Below are positions 35,783 through 43,857 of a stretch of DNA of 50,006 bases, in pieces. Below the pieces are notes generated by a model. It was not told the origin of the DNA. It made no database searches and saw only the letters and a program-made list of their open reading frames with translations. This DNA comes from a virus, in IMG/VR virus record IMGVR_UViG_3300015199_000067, positions 1 to 50,006 of that record. One strand, written 5' to 3'. Position 1 is the stretch's first letter. Each line of letters opens with the position of its first letter. The translations under genes were made by a program, and so were the position numbers.

Positions 35783-36235
35783 ATGACCAAACCAGTGCCA
35801 ACCCCGGACCCTGCTGCCCTCGACGACTTCGAGGGAGCGAACGTCATTCGCTCCGGCGTGGAGATCCCAAACGCGGCGGGAGGGCTCCGTGACGCGATGG
35901 CGATCGAGCCACAGCAGTTCCATCACGGCGAACGGGTCTACGTCGTTCTCGAATGTGTGGTCGGCAAGGTCCGTTTCGATCCGATCAAGGACAGCGACGA
36001 CCTAGCACGGGTCCATGTGTTCACCGCGGAGCACGCGGTGATCGTCGACGCGGATCTCGTCAAGACGCAGCTCGACGAGCAGAACGCCCGGATCCTCAAA
36101 GCCAAGGAGGAGGCAGCCGGCCTCCAACGGTTGCAGTTCGAGGACACCACCGACGAGGAGTGGGAAGCGGAGCAGGCCGCGGCGAAGGACGAAGGCGCGC
36201 CGGCACCGATCAAGGGTCGGGCGTCTGATGGGTGA
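35783..36235 (+). CDS. Early protein upstream of the modification block
   Basis: A 150-aa protein from ATG 35783, with GAGAGAAGG nearby. It has a beta-rich core (RVYVVLECVVGKVRFDPIKD, RVHVFTAEHAVIVDADLVK) followed by an acidic coiled coil (LKAKEEAAGLQRLQFEDTTDEEWEAEQ). Similar proteins are found in actinophages as an unknown early family. It is the first gene behind palindrome copy 4. Function unknown. Confidence 0.6.
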   Translation: MTKPVPTPDPAALDDFEGANVIRSGVEIPNAAGGLRDAMAIEPQQFHHGERVYVVLECVVGKVRFDPIKDSDDLARVHVFTAEHAVIVDADLVKTQLDEQNARILKAKEEAAGLQRLQFEDTTDEEWEAEQAAAKDEGAPAPIKGRASDG

Positions 36236-36461
36236 GCGATCACAGGATGAGATCCTCTCGGAGTTGGAGGAGATCCGCTCGGGGCTCGCGGAGCACCAGG
36301 AAGCGCTCTCCGCGCTCTACAGCCGGAGGATCGCTCTGTGGCTCGAAGGCCGCGGCATGGACCCACCGATGCGCCACACCATCCTCGGTGAGGCATGCGG
36401 GGTCGGTGAGGCAGCGGTCATCAACGCCCTCCGGGCCCGACGAGAAAAGGGTGAGGGATGA
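36228..36461 (+). CDS. Small helical, possibly HTH protein
   Basis: A 77-aa protein from ATG 36228, overlapping the previous gene by eight bases. It begins with a coiled coil (DEILSELEEIRSGLAEHQEALSALY) and ends RHTILGEACGVGEAAVINALRAR, which fits a helix-turn-helix where ACGVGEAAVINAL would be the recognition part. It may guide the following ParB-type protein to DNA. Both genes overlap by four bases. Confidence 0.6.
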   Translation: MGERSQDEILSELEEIRSGLAEHQEALSALYSRRIALWLEGRGMDPPMRHTILGEACGVGEAAVINALRARREKGEG

Positions 36462-39214
36462 CCCAGCGGTCGGTCTCCTACATGCCGTTGGCTGACCTCT
36501 CCGGTCGGCGCGCACCGGGCAACCCGAAGAAACACGACGCGGCGATCATCGAGCGGTCCGTGTCCCGGTTCGGGTTCGTCGAACCGATCGTGATCGACGA
36601 ACGCACCGGCAGGCTCGTCGCCGGTCACGGACGACTCGACGACATCGAAGCTCGCCGCGACGCGGGACACGAACCACCCGACGGGATCGAGATCGACGAG
36701 GGCTCCTGGTTGGTGCCCGTGATCCGAGGGTGGGCGTCGAACTCCGACGACGAAGCGAACGCGTATCTCGTCGTCTCGAACCAGGCGACGATCCTCGGAG
36801 GGTGGGACGAGCAGGCGTTGGCGGATCTCCTCGGCTCGCTCAAATCCTCCGACCATGTGGTGTTCGAAGCGTCCGGGTTCTCCGACGCAGGGCTCGAACA
36901 ACTCCTGTCGTCGCTCGACGCATCCTCGGGCCCGGAGGACACCGAACCGGAACCTCCCCGTCCGAGCCTGGCCGACCGGTTCTTGGTGCCACCGTTCTCT
37001 GTCCTGGACGCCCGGCAGGGCTATTGGCAGGACCGGAAGCGGGCGTGGCTCGGGCTCGGATTCCGCTCCGAGTTGGGTCGCCCCGTGAACCTCCTCAACA
37101 TGAGCGAGCAGGTCACCACCGGGTACTCCACCCCCAACAAGTCGATCCCGTCCGTCTCCGGGAACGACCCAGCGTTCTTCTACAAGAAACGGGAGGCAGA
37201 AAAGGCGGTGGGGCGGGAACTGACCACGGCTGAATTCCTGGCCGACCACTACGCCTTCGACTACGTGCGAGGAACGTCGGTGTTTGACCCGGTGCTCTGC
37301 GAGGTCGCGTACCGGTGGTGGTGCCCTCCCGCCGGTCAGGTCCTCGACCCGTTCGCTGGTGGTTCGGTCCGAGGGATCGTCGCCGCGAAACTCGGCTGCG
37401 ACTACACGGGAGTGGACCTCCGCTCCGAACAGGTCGACTCGAACGTAGAGCAACTCACCGCGATCGCGGACGATCTCCCTGGCGCGGCGCGCTGGGTTGT
37501 CGGTGACTCCCTCCGAGACCAACCCGAGGGCCCCTACGACTTCGTGTTCACCTGCCCACCGTATTTCGACCTGGAGCAGTACTCCGACGACCCCGCGGAC
37601 CTCTCGAACGCCGACTCGTATCAAGAGTTCCTCCAGTCCTACCGGGCGATCATCGATCAGGCCGTCTCCCGGCTCCGCGACAACCGGTTCGCTTGCGTAG
37701 TCGTCGGAGATATTCGCGACTCGAAGGGCCACTACCGCGGGTTCGTCGGTGACACCATCGCGGCGTTCGAGCAGGCGGGTACCCGGTTCTACAACGAGGC
37801 GATCCTGGTCACTCCCGGAGGGTCTCTCGCTCTGCGCGCCGCTCGGATCTTCAACGGCGGACGCAAGGTCGGGAAGGCCCACCAGAACGTCCTCGTGTTC
37901 GTCAAAGGCGATTGGCACGAGGCGTCCGAGGCGTGCGGAACGATCGACCCGGTTGACGTGGCGGAGCTGTTCGGGATCGTCCTAGACGACGAACCGGAGA
38001 CCACCGCGGTCGAGCCCTCGGAGATCGCTTCGCCGTCCTGGGCGAAGGGCTTTGATCTCGCTCGGCTCAAGGTCGTGGCCGACCTATTCGACCGGTTCGA
38101 CGGTCCGCTCCCTCTCGGGGCGTTCTCCCGCGCCAAAGAAACAACGATCGCAGAATGGGCGTCCGCCGGAAAACTCCAGGCGTTCGGCATCGATGACACC
38201 CCGGTCGCCGCGGTCGTCTCCTTCCAGGCGCATCAAGCGCGCGGGATCTCCGACTTCCGAGGACGGGAGATCGCCCGAGTGAAAACGGGCGATCAGGTGG
38301 TGACGCGGGTTGCTTGCGATGCGGAGCACGCCCCGATGCTCGTCGAACTTCTCCGAGGGTTCCTTCCTCGTCTGTTCGTCGAGGTTTGGCAGGAACACCC
38401 GATCTCCCGAGCGATCGTCGACGCTCTCGGGCTCGAATGGCTCGGAACGAAGGTGAAAGCGTCCTCGGAGTTGATCGGGATCTACGGGCCAGCGCCGGCA
38501 GACCCACCGTCGGGGCTCGACGCCTGGGGTCTCGTCGAGTTCGGGGTTTCCTACGATCTCGCCGCGCTCCGCTCGGAGATCGAGCACGCCGCGGTCGAGT
38601 GGGCGGACCACTACGCGGTTTACAACAAGGGCAAGTCGTGGTCAGCGGTCGCTCTCCGAGGCTATGGAGGCGACCCGGAGTTCATCATCAAGCCGTCCGA
38701 GATGTCGAAGAAATGGAAGGCGGAGAACGAGGAGAAGTTGGCGTGGGAGTTGGCCGACACACCGCTGGCCGACCGGGTCCCCGTTGCGTGCTCCATTGTC
38801 GATTCGATCCCAGGGGTCAAACACCGGGTGCGGCTGATGCGTCTCTCCGGCGGGCAGGGCGAGCTATCACGCCACGCCGACAGCACCGACCCCGACGCTG
38901 GGATCGCTCCCGGTCAACTCCTTAGACTCCACCTCCCGATCGTGACAAACGAAGCGGTCCGGTTCCGTTCGTGGCTCCCCGTCGGAGACGAACAGACCAC
39001 TCACATGGCAGCCGGGTCGGCGTGGTATCTCGACACCCGGAAACCACACACCGCACGCAACGACGGAGACACCGATCGGATCCATCTCGTCGTCGATGTC
39101 GAATCGAACCCGGAGCTGCTCGCCCTAGCGCGGGACGAAGCGGAGATCGACACAACAATGAACCGGTTCGAACTTCCACCGACGGTCCTCCCGGTTGAAC
39201 CGTGGACGCTCTGA
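36458..39214 (+). CDS. ParB-like / DNA methyltransferase / GNAT-like / aspartyl-asparaginyl hydroxylase-like fusion
   Basis: A 918-aa protein from ATG 36458. Residues 1-125 match ParB-type nuclease domains (FGFVEPIVIDERTGRLVAGHGR, with GHGR at 56-59). Residues 195-485 are an amino-methyltransferase: DPFAGGS at 297-303, then TCPPY (365-369) and VVVGDIRD. Residues 525-690 look GNAT-like (FDLARLKVVADLFDRF...VVTRVAC...VEVWQEHPISRAIVDALGLE). Residues 705-910 fit an aspartyl/asparaginyl beta-hydroxylase (2-oxoglutarate, Fe) domain: His806-Ala-Asp808, distal His864 and Arg874. ParB-MTase fusions are known in actinophages; the added domains suggest that a methylated or hydroxylated base is further altered. 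It directly overlaps a PLP-enzyme-like gene. Confidence 0.8.
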   Translation: MTQRSVSYMPLADLSGRRAPGNPKKHDAAIIERSVSRFGFVEPIVIDERTGRLVAGHGRLDDIEARRDAGHEPPDGIEIDEGSWLVPVIRGWASNSDDEANAYLVVSNQATILGGWDEQALADLLGSLKSSDHVVFEASGFSDAGLEQLLSSLDASSGPEDTEPEPPRPSLADRFLVPPFSVLDARQGYWQDRKRAWLGLGFRSELGRPVNLLNMSEQVTTGYSTPNKSIPSVSGNDPAFFYKKREAEKAVGRELTTAEFLADHYAFDYVRGTSVFDPVLCEVAYRWWCPPAGQVLDPFAGGSVRGIVAAKLGCDYTGVDLRSEQVDSNVEQLTAIADDLPGAARWVVGDSLRDQPEGPYDFVFTCPPYFDLEQYSDDPADLSNADSYQEFLQSYRAIIDQAVSRLRDNRFACVVVGDIRDSKGHYRGFVGDTIAAFEQAGTRFYNEAILVTPGGSLALRAARIFNGGRKVGKAHQNVLVFVKGDWHEASEACGTIDPVDVAELFGIVLDDEPETTAVEPSEIASPSWAKGFDLARLKVVADLFDRFDGPLPLGAFSRAKETTIAEWASAGKLQAFGIDDTPVAAVVSFQAHQARGISDFRGREIARVKTGDQVVTRVACDAEHAPMLVELLRGFLPRLFVEVWQEHPISRAIVDALGLEWLGTKVKASSELIGIYGPAPADPPSGLDAWGLVEFGVSYDLAALRSEIEHAAVEWADHYAVYNKGKSWSAVALRGYGGDPEFIIKPSEMSKKWKAENEEKLAWELADTPLADRVPVACSIVDSIPGVKHRVRLMRLSGGQGELSRHADSTDPDAGIAPGQLLRLHLPIVTNEAVRFRSWLPVGDEQTTHMAAGSAWYLDTRKPHTARNDGDTDRIHLVVDVESNPELLALARDEAEIDTTMNRFELPPTVLPVEPWTL

Positions 39215-39909
39215 CCCCTCCCACCCTCTCGTGGCACGACGACATTCTCGTTGTCCGCGACGACCTCCTCGAGGGCGGGTCCAAAGTCCGGGTCGCTCCT
39301 GATCTCCTCGACTCCGCGGATGAGTGGGTGTTCGCTGGTCCCGCTCAGGGCCACGCCCAGCTCGCGCTCGCGATCGCGTGTGAGCGCACCGGGAAACGCG
39401 GTGTGTTCTTCACCGCGGCGCGAAAGAAACCGCTCCCGCTCACGATCCAAGCGATGACCCACGGGCTCAAAGTGGTGTTCGTCCCTTACGGGCGGATGAG
39501 CAACGTCCAAGCCAAAGCCCGCGCCTACTGCGAGGCGACCGGCGCGCAGTTCATCCACCTCGGGCTCCTCCTCCCAGGGATGGAAGACGCTCTGTTCGCC
39601 CTCGCGTCGACCCTCAACGTGTCGCCCGATCAGGTGTGGGTGACCGCCGGCTCCGGGACACTCTCACGGGCCCTCGCTCGGGCGTGGCCGAACGCAGAGA
39701 TCAACTCGGTCCAAGTCGGCATGGCGTCGAGGCTCCCCGAGCGGGCGGTGCGATGGGTCGCCCCGGAGCGGTTCGAGGAAAACGCGACCGGGAAACTCCC
39801 GCCGTTCCCGTCGGCCCGGAACTACGACGCGAAGGCGTGGCGGTTCGTGGACGCCCACGCCCGACGGGACGGCACGGCTTTGTTCTGGAATGTCGCCGGA
39901 CCGATATGA
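39202..39909 (+). CDS. PLP-dependent enzyme-like protein (ACC deaminase/cysteine desulfhydrase type)
   Basis: A 235-aa protein from GTG 39202, overlapping the fusion gene by 13 bases. It opens LSWHDDILVVRDDLLEGGSKVRVAPDLLDSADEWVFAGPAQGHAQLALA, parts of which match fold-type II PLP enzymes: RDDLLEGGSK (Lys28 is the likely Schiff-base residue) and GPAQGHAQLALAIAC for the phosphate-binding/substrate loop; VWVTAGSGTLSRAL is the later glycine loop. It is shorter than the usual 330 aa. Such enzymes are found near phage DNA hypermodification genes. It may act on an amino-acid substrate attached to a base. Confidence 0.65.
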   Translation: MDALTPPTLSWHDDILVVRDDLLEGGSKVRVAPDLLDSADEWVFAGPAQGHAQLALAIACERTGKRGVFFTAARKKPLPLTIQAMTHGLKVVFVPYGRMSNVQAKARAYCEATGAQFIHLGLLLPGMEDALFALASTLNVSPDQVWVTAGSGTLSRALARAWPNAEINSVQVGMASRLPERAVRWVAPERFEENATGKLPPFPSARNYDAKAWRFVDAHARRDGTALFWNVAGPI

Positions 39910-39960
39910 GGGCGCGAAACCCCACACCCACGCCGGTTGACACGAGTGTCGCACCCTCAC

Positions 39961-39976
39961 CCTTAGGCTGCTAAGG
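39961..39976 (+). promoter_or_regulatory. TTAG-palindrome promoter/operator, copy 5
   Basis: CCTTAGGCTGCTAAGG: perfect 6-bp arms with a GCTG spacer. The following T completes the extended -10 TGCTAAGGT. TTGACA at 39937-39942 is a textbook -35 sequence but lies too far upstream (29 bases) for that -10. It precedes ATG 40026. Confidence 0.65.
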
Positions 39977-40025
39977 TGGTGGTTGTTCGGGACGGCCCGA
40001 GCCAATCCCCAAGGAGCAACCAACC

Positions 40026-40859
40026 ATGCGAACAGCCACGATCCGACGAGGCAAGATCAAGACCTCCGACACCCACGCCCCGATCGACCAAGCAGCGAAA
40101 CCGGACGACGACCGGCCCTCCCCTCTCCCTGGCGATATGAGCACCGCCCAACTACGGGCCCTCCTCAAGACGAACGGGGTCGCCTACTCCGGGAAGGACC
40201 GGAAAGCCGACCTGGTTTTCAAGGCCCAGCAGCTCCGCTACGGCCCGAACGAGCGAAAGGGCGCTGCGGTCACCGAGGTCGAGAAAGCGGAGGCTCGTAT
40301 TGACGAGCTGGCAGCGGAGATCATCTCCGGGTCCTCCTCCTTTGAGGAGGTCGTTGTCGGGCTCCTCACCGAGCCCGCGAAGCGAGGCAGGACGGCACCC
40401 ACGACGGAGCGGGTCGCGGAGCCGGAGCCGGCTGCGATCAAGGTCGTGGACGGTAAAACGCGGGTGGAGCGCACCGCCGCTGCACGGTCGGAGTTCGAGG
40501 CTCTCAAGGCGTGGACCGAGGGTGGTCGCACCGACCCTCGCCCCTCGACCCCGAACCTCGATGCGATCACCGAGGAGTCGACGCACCCCGGAGCCAAGAC
40601 GGCACGTCGGGCACCCAAGCAACCCAAGCGGGCGTCCCACGAGGTCACGGTCAGGTTCGAGGTCGACGGCAAGCCGGTAGGCGCAACCCAGAACCGGCTC
40701 TCGTCGATCGCCAGGGTTACGGCCACGGCCGACTCCCCACGGTGGCCGGCTCCGCAGCTCCGCGAGTGGTTGGTCGAGAACGGGATCACCGACCCGGAGA
40801 CCTCCGCCTGGTCGATCGAACTCCCAAACGGTCGGACGATCGGCGCGAAGCTCCCCTGA
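40026..40859 (+). CDS. SAP-domain early protein
   Basis: A 277-aa protein from ATG 40026 behind the shared leader with AAGGAG. Residues 38-70 fit a SAP motif (STAQLRALLKTNGVAYSGKDRKADLVFKAQQ). The middle is charged, helical and likely flexible, and the last 75 residues are beta-rich (HEVTVRFEVDGKPVGATQNRL...PQLREWLVENGI). SAP domains are DNA-binding. Its strong leader and perfect palindrome suggest high early expression. The role could be structural on DNA. Confidence 0.65.
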   Translation: MRTATIRRGKIKTSDTHAPIDQAAKPDDDRPSPLPGDMSTAQLRALLKTNGVAYSGKDRKADLVFKAQQLRYGPNERKGAAVTEVEKAEARIDELAAEIISGSSSFEEVVVGLLTEPAKRGRTAPTTERVAEPEPAAIKVVDGKTRVERTAAARSEFEALKAWTEGGRTDPRPSTPNLDAITEESTHPGAKTARRAPKQPKRASHEVTVRFEVDGKPVGATQNRLSSIARVTATADSPRWPAPQLREWLVENGITDPETSAWSIELPNGRTIGAKLP

Positions 40860-40881
40860 GCCCTCGCTCTCCCGCCCTGGT

Positions 40882-40907
40882 GCCCTCCTCGCTCCCGCGG
40901 GGAGGGC
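40882..40907 (+). terminator. Hairpin after the SAP protein
   Basis: GCCCTCC (40882-40888) and GGAGGGC (40901-40907) form a 7-bp G+C-only stem with a 12-base loop; an alternative inner CTCCC/GGGAG stem competes. No T-tract. Confidence 0.5.
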
Positions 40908-40922
40908 TTCGGCGGTGACAAG

Positions 40923-40938
40923 GAGCCCGATCGGGCTC
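40923..40938 (+). promoter_or_regulatory. 16-bp perfect palindrome upstream of the DUF932 gene
   Basis: GAGCCCGATCGGGCTC is a perfect palindrome 25 bases before ATG 40964. This early unit lacks the TTAG palindrome that heads the others, so this sequence may be its operator, or a stem in the leader. Confidence 0.4.
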
Positions 40939-40963
40939 ACCAACCCCCAAGGAGCAAACCACC

Positions 40964-42034
40964 ATGCCTGCCTACTTCGACACTGGGTTCTGCGTCCGCC
41001 AACCCTCCTGGCACCGTCAAGAACTCCTCCTCGACGAATACCCGACCGACTGGGCCGACGCCCGCGAGAAGGCCGGTCTCCTCTGGGAGCCGGAGGTCGT
41101 TGACGCCTACCGTCAGCTCCCCTCGACCCTGTGCCCGATGTGCACCGCGGTACCCGGCTCGCTCCACGGCGAGTCGTGCGTCGACTTCGGGCTCCTCAAC
41201 CCGGACACCCCGACCTACCTCGCGGCGGAAAACCAACGGCTCGTCGTCCGCAACGATACGGGAGCGGTCCTCGGAGGCGTCTCCGACCGGTTCGAGCTGA
41301 TCTCCCACGAGGAGATGGGGCGGATCCTCGAAGCCCTAGCGGAGGTCGGTGGCACCAACCTCCGCTTCGAGACCGCCGGCTCGTGCAAGGGAGGAGCGCA
41401 GGTCTGGGCGGTCCTCTACCTCGACGAGCCCTACAACGTCGCGGGCGACAACACCGAGACGTTCCCGTTCATCTCGATCCTCAACGCCCACGACGGCTCC
41501 GGTGCGTGCAAGGTGGTCCGCAACCAGGTCCGGGTCGTCTGTTGGAACACCTACAACGCGGCGTCGATGGAGGGCGACCGCACCGGACTCCAATACGTGT
41601 TCCGCCACACCTCCGGAGCGAAAGTCCGGGTCGAGGACATGATCGGTGACGCCACGGCAGCGCTCGAAGGGCTCCGCACCGAAGCCCGAGCGTGGCAGGT
41701 CCTCGGAGAAGAACTCTCGGGGCTCCCAGCCGACGAGATCCAACTGAACCATTTCCTCTCGGAGTTCATCCCCGCGCCGGAAGCCGACATCGTCTCGGAT
41801 CGGGTCGCGGCGAACATCGACAAGGCTCGGGCCATGTTCCGGCAGATCTACCTCGACTCCCCGACCTGTGAGGGCCACCGCGGCACCGGGCTCGGGCTCA
41901 TCGACGCATCCGTCGAATACCTCGATCACGTCCGAGGGTTCCGGAACACCGACTCCTACATCGGGCGGACGGTCCTCCGCCCGGAGCCCCTCAAGGCGAA
42001 GGCTCTGGAGATCGTCCGGCGGGTCTGCGCCTGA
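40964..42034 (+). CDS. DUF932-family phage/plasmid protein
   Basis: A 356-aa protein from ATG 40964 behind the AACCCCCAAGGAGC leader. It matches the DUF932 (phage/plasmid-like TIGR03299) pattern: FCVRQPSWHRQELLLDEYP at the start, RLVVRNDTGAVLGGVSDRFELISHEEM, GGAQVWAVLYL, FISILNAHDGSGACKVVRNQVRVVCWNT and FRHTSGAKVRV. Such proteins are widespread in phages and plasmids, with unclear function. The distinctive cysteines (LCPMC) near residue 55 may be an additional metal site. It is in its own transcription unit, ended by a hairpin. Confidence 0.85.
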   Translation: MPAYFDTGFCVRQPSWHRQELLLDEYPTDWADAREKAGLLWEPEVVDAYRQLPSTLCPMCTAVPGSLHGESCVDFGLLNPDTPTYLAAENQRLVVRNDTGAVLGGVSDRFELISHEEMGRILEALAEVGGTNLRFETAGSCKGGAQVWAVLYLDEPYNVAGDNTETFPFISILNAHDGSGACKVVRNQVRVVCWNTYNAASMEGDRTGLQYVFRHTSGAKVRVEDMIGDATAALEGLRTEARAWQVLGEELSGLPADEIQLNHFLSEFIPAPEADIVSDRVAANIDKARAMFRQIYLDSPTCEGHRGTGLGLIDASVEYLDHVRGFRNTDSYIGRTVLRPEPLKAKALEIVRRVCA

Positions 42035-42067
42035 ATCCTAGGATCTGGGATCGCCTTTCCCCTCCGC

Positions 42068-42091
42068 CTCCGCCCTCGGGTGGGGGCGGAG
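42068..42091 (+). terminator. Hairpin after the DUF932 gene
   Basis: CTCCGCCC (42068-42075) and GGGCGGAG (42084-42091) pair perfectly (8 bp) around an 8-base loop, between the DUF932 gene and palindrome copy 6. Confidence 0.55.
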
Positions 42092-42125
42092 CCGCGTTCC
42101 GGGCGAAGCGGGTTGCACCCCTCGC

Positions 42126-42141
42126 CCTTAGCGGGCTAAGG
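42126..42141 (+). promoter_or_regulatory. TTAG-palindrome promoter/operator, copy 6
   Basis: CCTTAGCGGGCTAAGG: the most symmetrical copy, with 7-bp arms (CCTTAGC/GCTAAGG) around GG. The -10 would be TAAGGT with GGC instead of TGC before it; TTGCAC at 42113-42118 is a weak -35 at 18 bases. It precedes the helicase gene. Confidence 0.65.
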
Positions 42142-42200
42142 TTCCTTCTCGACGGGTCCGTGTGGTACGGGCCCCAACCCCTAGCAGAAGGACACGAACC

Positions 42201-43670
42201 ATGAACCCAACACCCGAACAGCAACGAGCGGTGGACCTTTTCCTCACCGGGAACCCGCTGGTCATCGAAGCCGGAGCCGGGACCGGCAAGACCTCGACTC
42301 TCAAACTGCTAGCGGAGGCAGCCCCGGACCGCTCGATGCAGTACGTCGCTTTCAACCGGGCGATCGTCGAGGAGTCCCGCTCGAAGATGCCGAAGAACGT
42401 GACCTGCTCCACGATCCACTCCCTCGCGATGCGGGCGGTCGGCTCGAAGTACCGGCACCGCCTCAACGGAAACCGGCTCAAGTCGATGGAGATCGCCCGC
42501 CGGCTCGGAGTCGACGACCTCATAATCACGGTCGGGCCCGACCAGACCAAGCGGATGAGCGGAGGGTTCCTCGCCTCGCATGTGATGCGCGGGATCGTCC
42601 AGTTCTGCCAGTCCGCCGACTCCGCCCCATCGGGCGACCACCTCCCCTACATCGACGGCATCGATCTCCCGACGGCGAAGGGCAAACGGACCTACGACAA
42701 CAACCGGGCGATCGCCAAGCACCTCTCCGGTGCGATCTCCCGAGCGTGGGCGGACCTCCAAGACCCCGACGGGGTTCTCCCCTTCGGCCACCACGTCTAC
42801 CTCAAAGTGTGGGAGTTGTCCGGGCCCACGATCCACGCCGACGTGGTGTTGTTCGACGAAGCGCAGGACGCATCGCCGGTCATGGCATCGATCATCGCTC
42901 AGCAGACCAAGGCGCAGCGGGTCTACGTGGGCGACTCCCAGCAGCAGCTCTACGCCTGGCTCGGGGCGGTCAACGCTCTCGGCTCGATCGACGGAGCGGA
43001 GCGAGCGTTCCTCACCAAGAGCTTCCGGTTCGGCCCGGAGATCGCACAGACAGCGAACCTGGTCCTGGAGTGGCTCGAAGCGGACCTCCGGATCACCGGG
43101 AACGAGGAGATCTCCTCCCGGACCGCCCGCCTCGACAACGCCGACGCTGTGCTCTGCCGGACCAACGCCACGGCGGTCTCGACCTGCCTCGCGGAGATGA
43201 GCGCCGGCAGGAAGGTCCACCTCGTCGGCGGAGCGAAAGACATCGTCGACTTCGCCAAGGGTGCCCGCGACCTCCAGAACGGGAAGCGCTCCTACCACCG
43301 GGAACTCGCCTGCTTCGACTCGTGGAGTGAGGTCCAGGTCTACGTCGAGAACGACCCGCAGGGCTCCGATCTCAAACTCATGACCCGGCTGATCGACGAC
43401 TACAGCCCCGAGAAGATCATCGAGGGGCTCGGGCGGACGGTCTCGGAGGCCGCGGCTGACCTGATCGTCTCGACCGCCCATAAGTCGAAGGGGCGGGAGT
43501 GGCCGACGGTCCGCCTCGCGGGCGACTTCCCCGAGGACACAACCGACCCCGGTGAGCTGCGACTCCTCTACGTCGCCTCAACCCGCGCCCGTCTCACCCT
43601 CGACCACTTCGCCGCCCCGATGTTCTTCCCGGCACGCCCCAAGGCGGAGCCGGTCCCAGCCTCCCGCTAG
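42201..43670 (+). CDS. UvrD/Rep-type superfamily 1 DNA helicase
   Basis: A 489-aa protein from ATG 42201 behind AGAAGGA. All SF1A motifs are present: TPEQQRAV (Q motif), AGAGTGKT (24-31), STIHSLA, LFDEAQD, VGDSQQQLYAWLGA, KSFRFGPEIA, STAHKSKGREW and LLYVASTRAR. It is short for a UvrD-like helicase because the 2B insert is reduced. It would unwind DNA for replication, repair or recombination, with the RecA-like and SMC-like ATPases of the same region. It is a single-gene unit bounded by palindrome copy 6 and two strong hairpins. Confidence 0.9.
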   Translation: MNPTPEQQRAVDLFLTGNPLVIEAGAGTGKTSTLKLLAEAAPDRSMQYVAFNRAIVEESRSKMPKNVTCSTIHSLAMRAVGSKYRHRLNGNRLKSMEIARRLGVDDLIITVGPDQTKRMSGGFLASHVMRGIVQFCQSADSAPSGDHLPYIDGIDLPTAKGKRTYDNNRAIAKHLSGAISRAWADLQDPDGVLPFGHHVYLKVWELSGPTIHADVVLFDEAQDASPVMASIIAQQTKAQRVYVGDSQQQLYAWLGAVNALGSIDGAERAFLTKSFRFGPEIAQTANLVLEWLEADLRITGNEEISSRTARLDNADAVLCRTNATAVSTCLAEMSAGRKVHLVGGAKDIVDFAKGARDLQNGKRSYHRELACFDSWSEVQVYVENDPQGSDLKLMTRLIDDYSPEKIIEGLGRTVSEAAADLIVSTAHKSKGREWPTVRLAGDFPEDTTDPGELRLLYVASTRARLTLDHFAAPMFFPARPKAEPVPASR

Positions 43671-43677
43671 GGGAGCC

Positions 43678-43732
43678 GGTCCCACCCCGTACCACCCCGC
43701 GCCGGCTTCGGCCGACCGGGTGGGGTGGGACC
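43678..43732 (+). terminator. Nested hairpin, first of a pair
   Basis: GGTCCCACCCC (43678-43688) and GGGGTGGGACC (43722-43732) make a perfect 11-bp outer stem; within it CGGC(TTCG)GCCG forms a UUCG tetraloop hairpin. It follows the helicase stop by seven bases. Confidence 0.65.
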
Positions 43733-43750
43733 AACCTCGCACCAGCCCAC

Positions 43751-43788
43751 CGGATTCGCCTCCCTGGTCGCCTCGGGAGGCGAATCCG
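43751..43788 (+). terminator. Perfect 14-bp hairpin, second of a pair
   Basis: CGGATTCGCCTCCC (43751-43764) pairs fully with GGGAGGCGAATCCG (43775-43788) around a 10-base loop. The two stems lie 18 bases apart, a double stop between the helicase unit and the next one. Confidence 0.65.
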
Positions 43789-43857
43789 CGCCAGACCCCC
43801 CGTTTCGAGGGCCCGTCGCCGTAGAGGAGCGTCTGTGAGATCACCTCCCACCTCGCC

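Noticed and set aside
36317-37918. 533-aa minus-strand ORF
   Set aside because: It is the antisense shadow of the ParB-MTase fusion; long antisense frames are expected at high G+C. The same applies to 8534-9835 (minus).
39937-39942. TTGACA as -35 of a promoter with the palindrome as -10
   Set aside because: The gap to TAAGGT is 29 bases and to TAGGCT 21 bases, both outside the usual 16-19.
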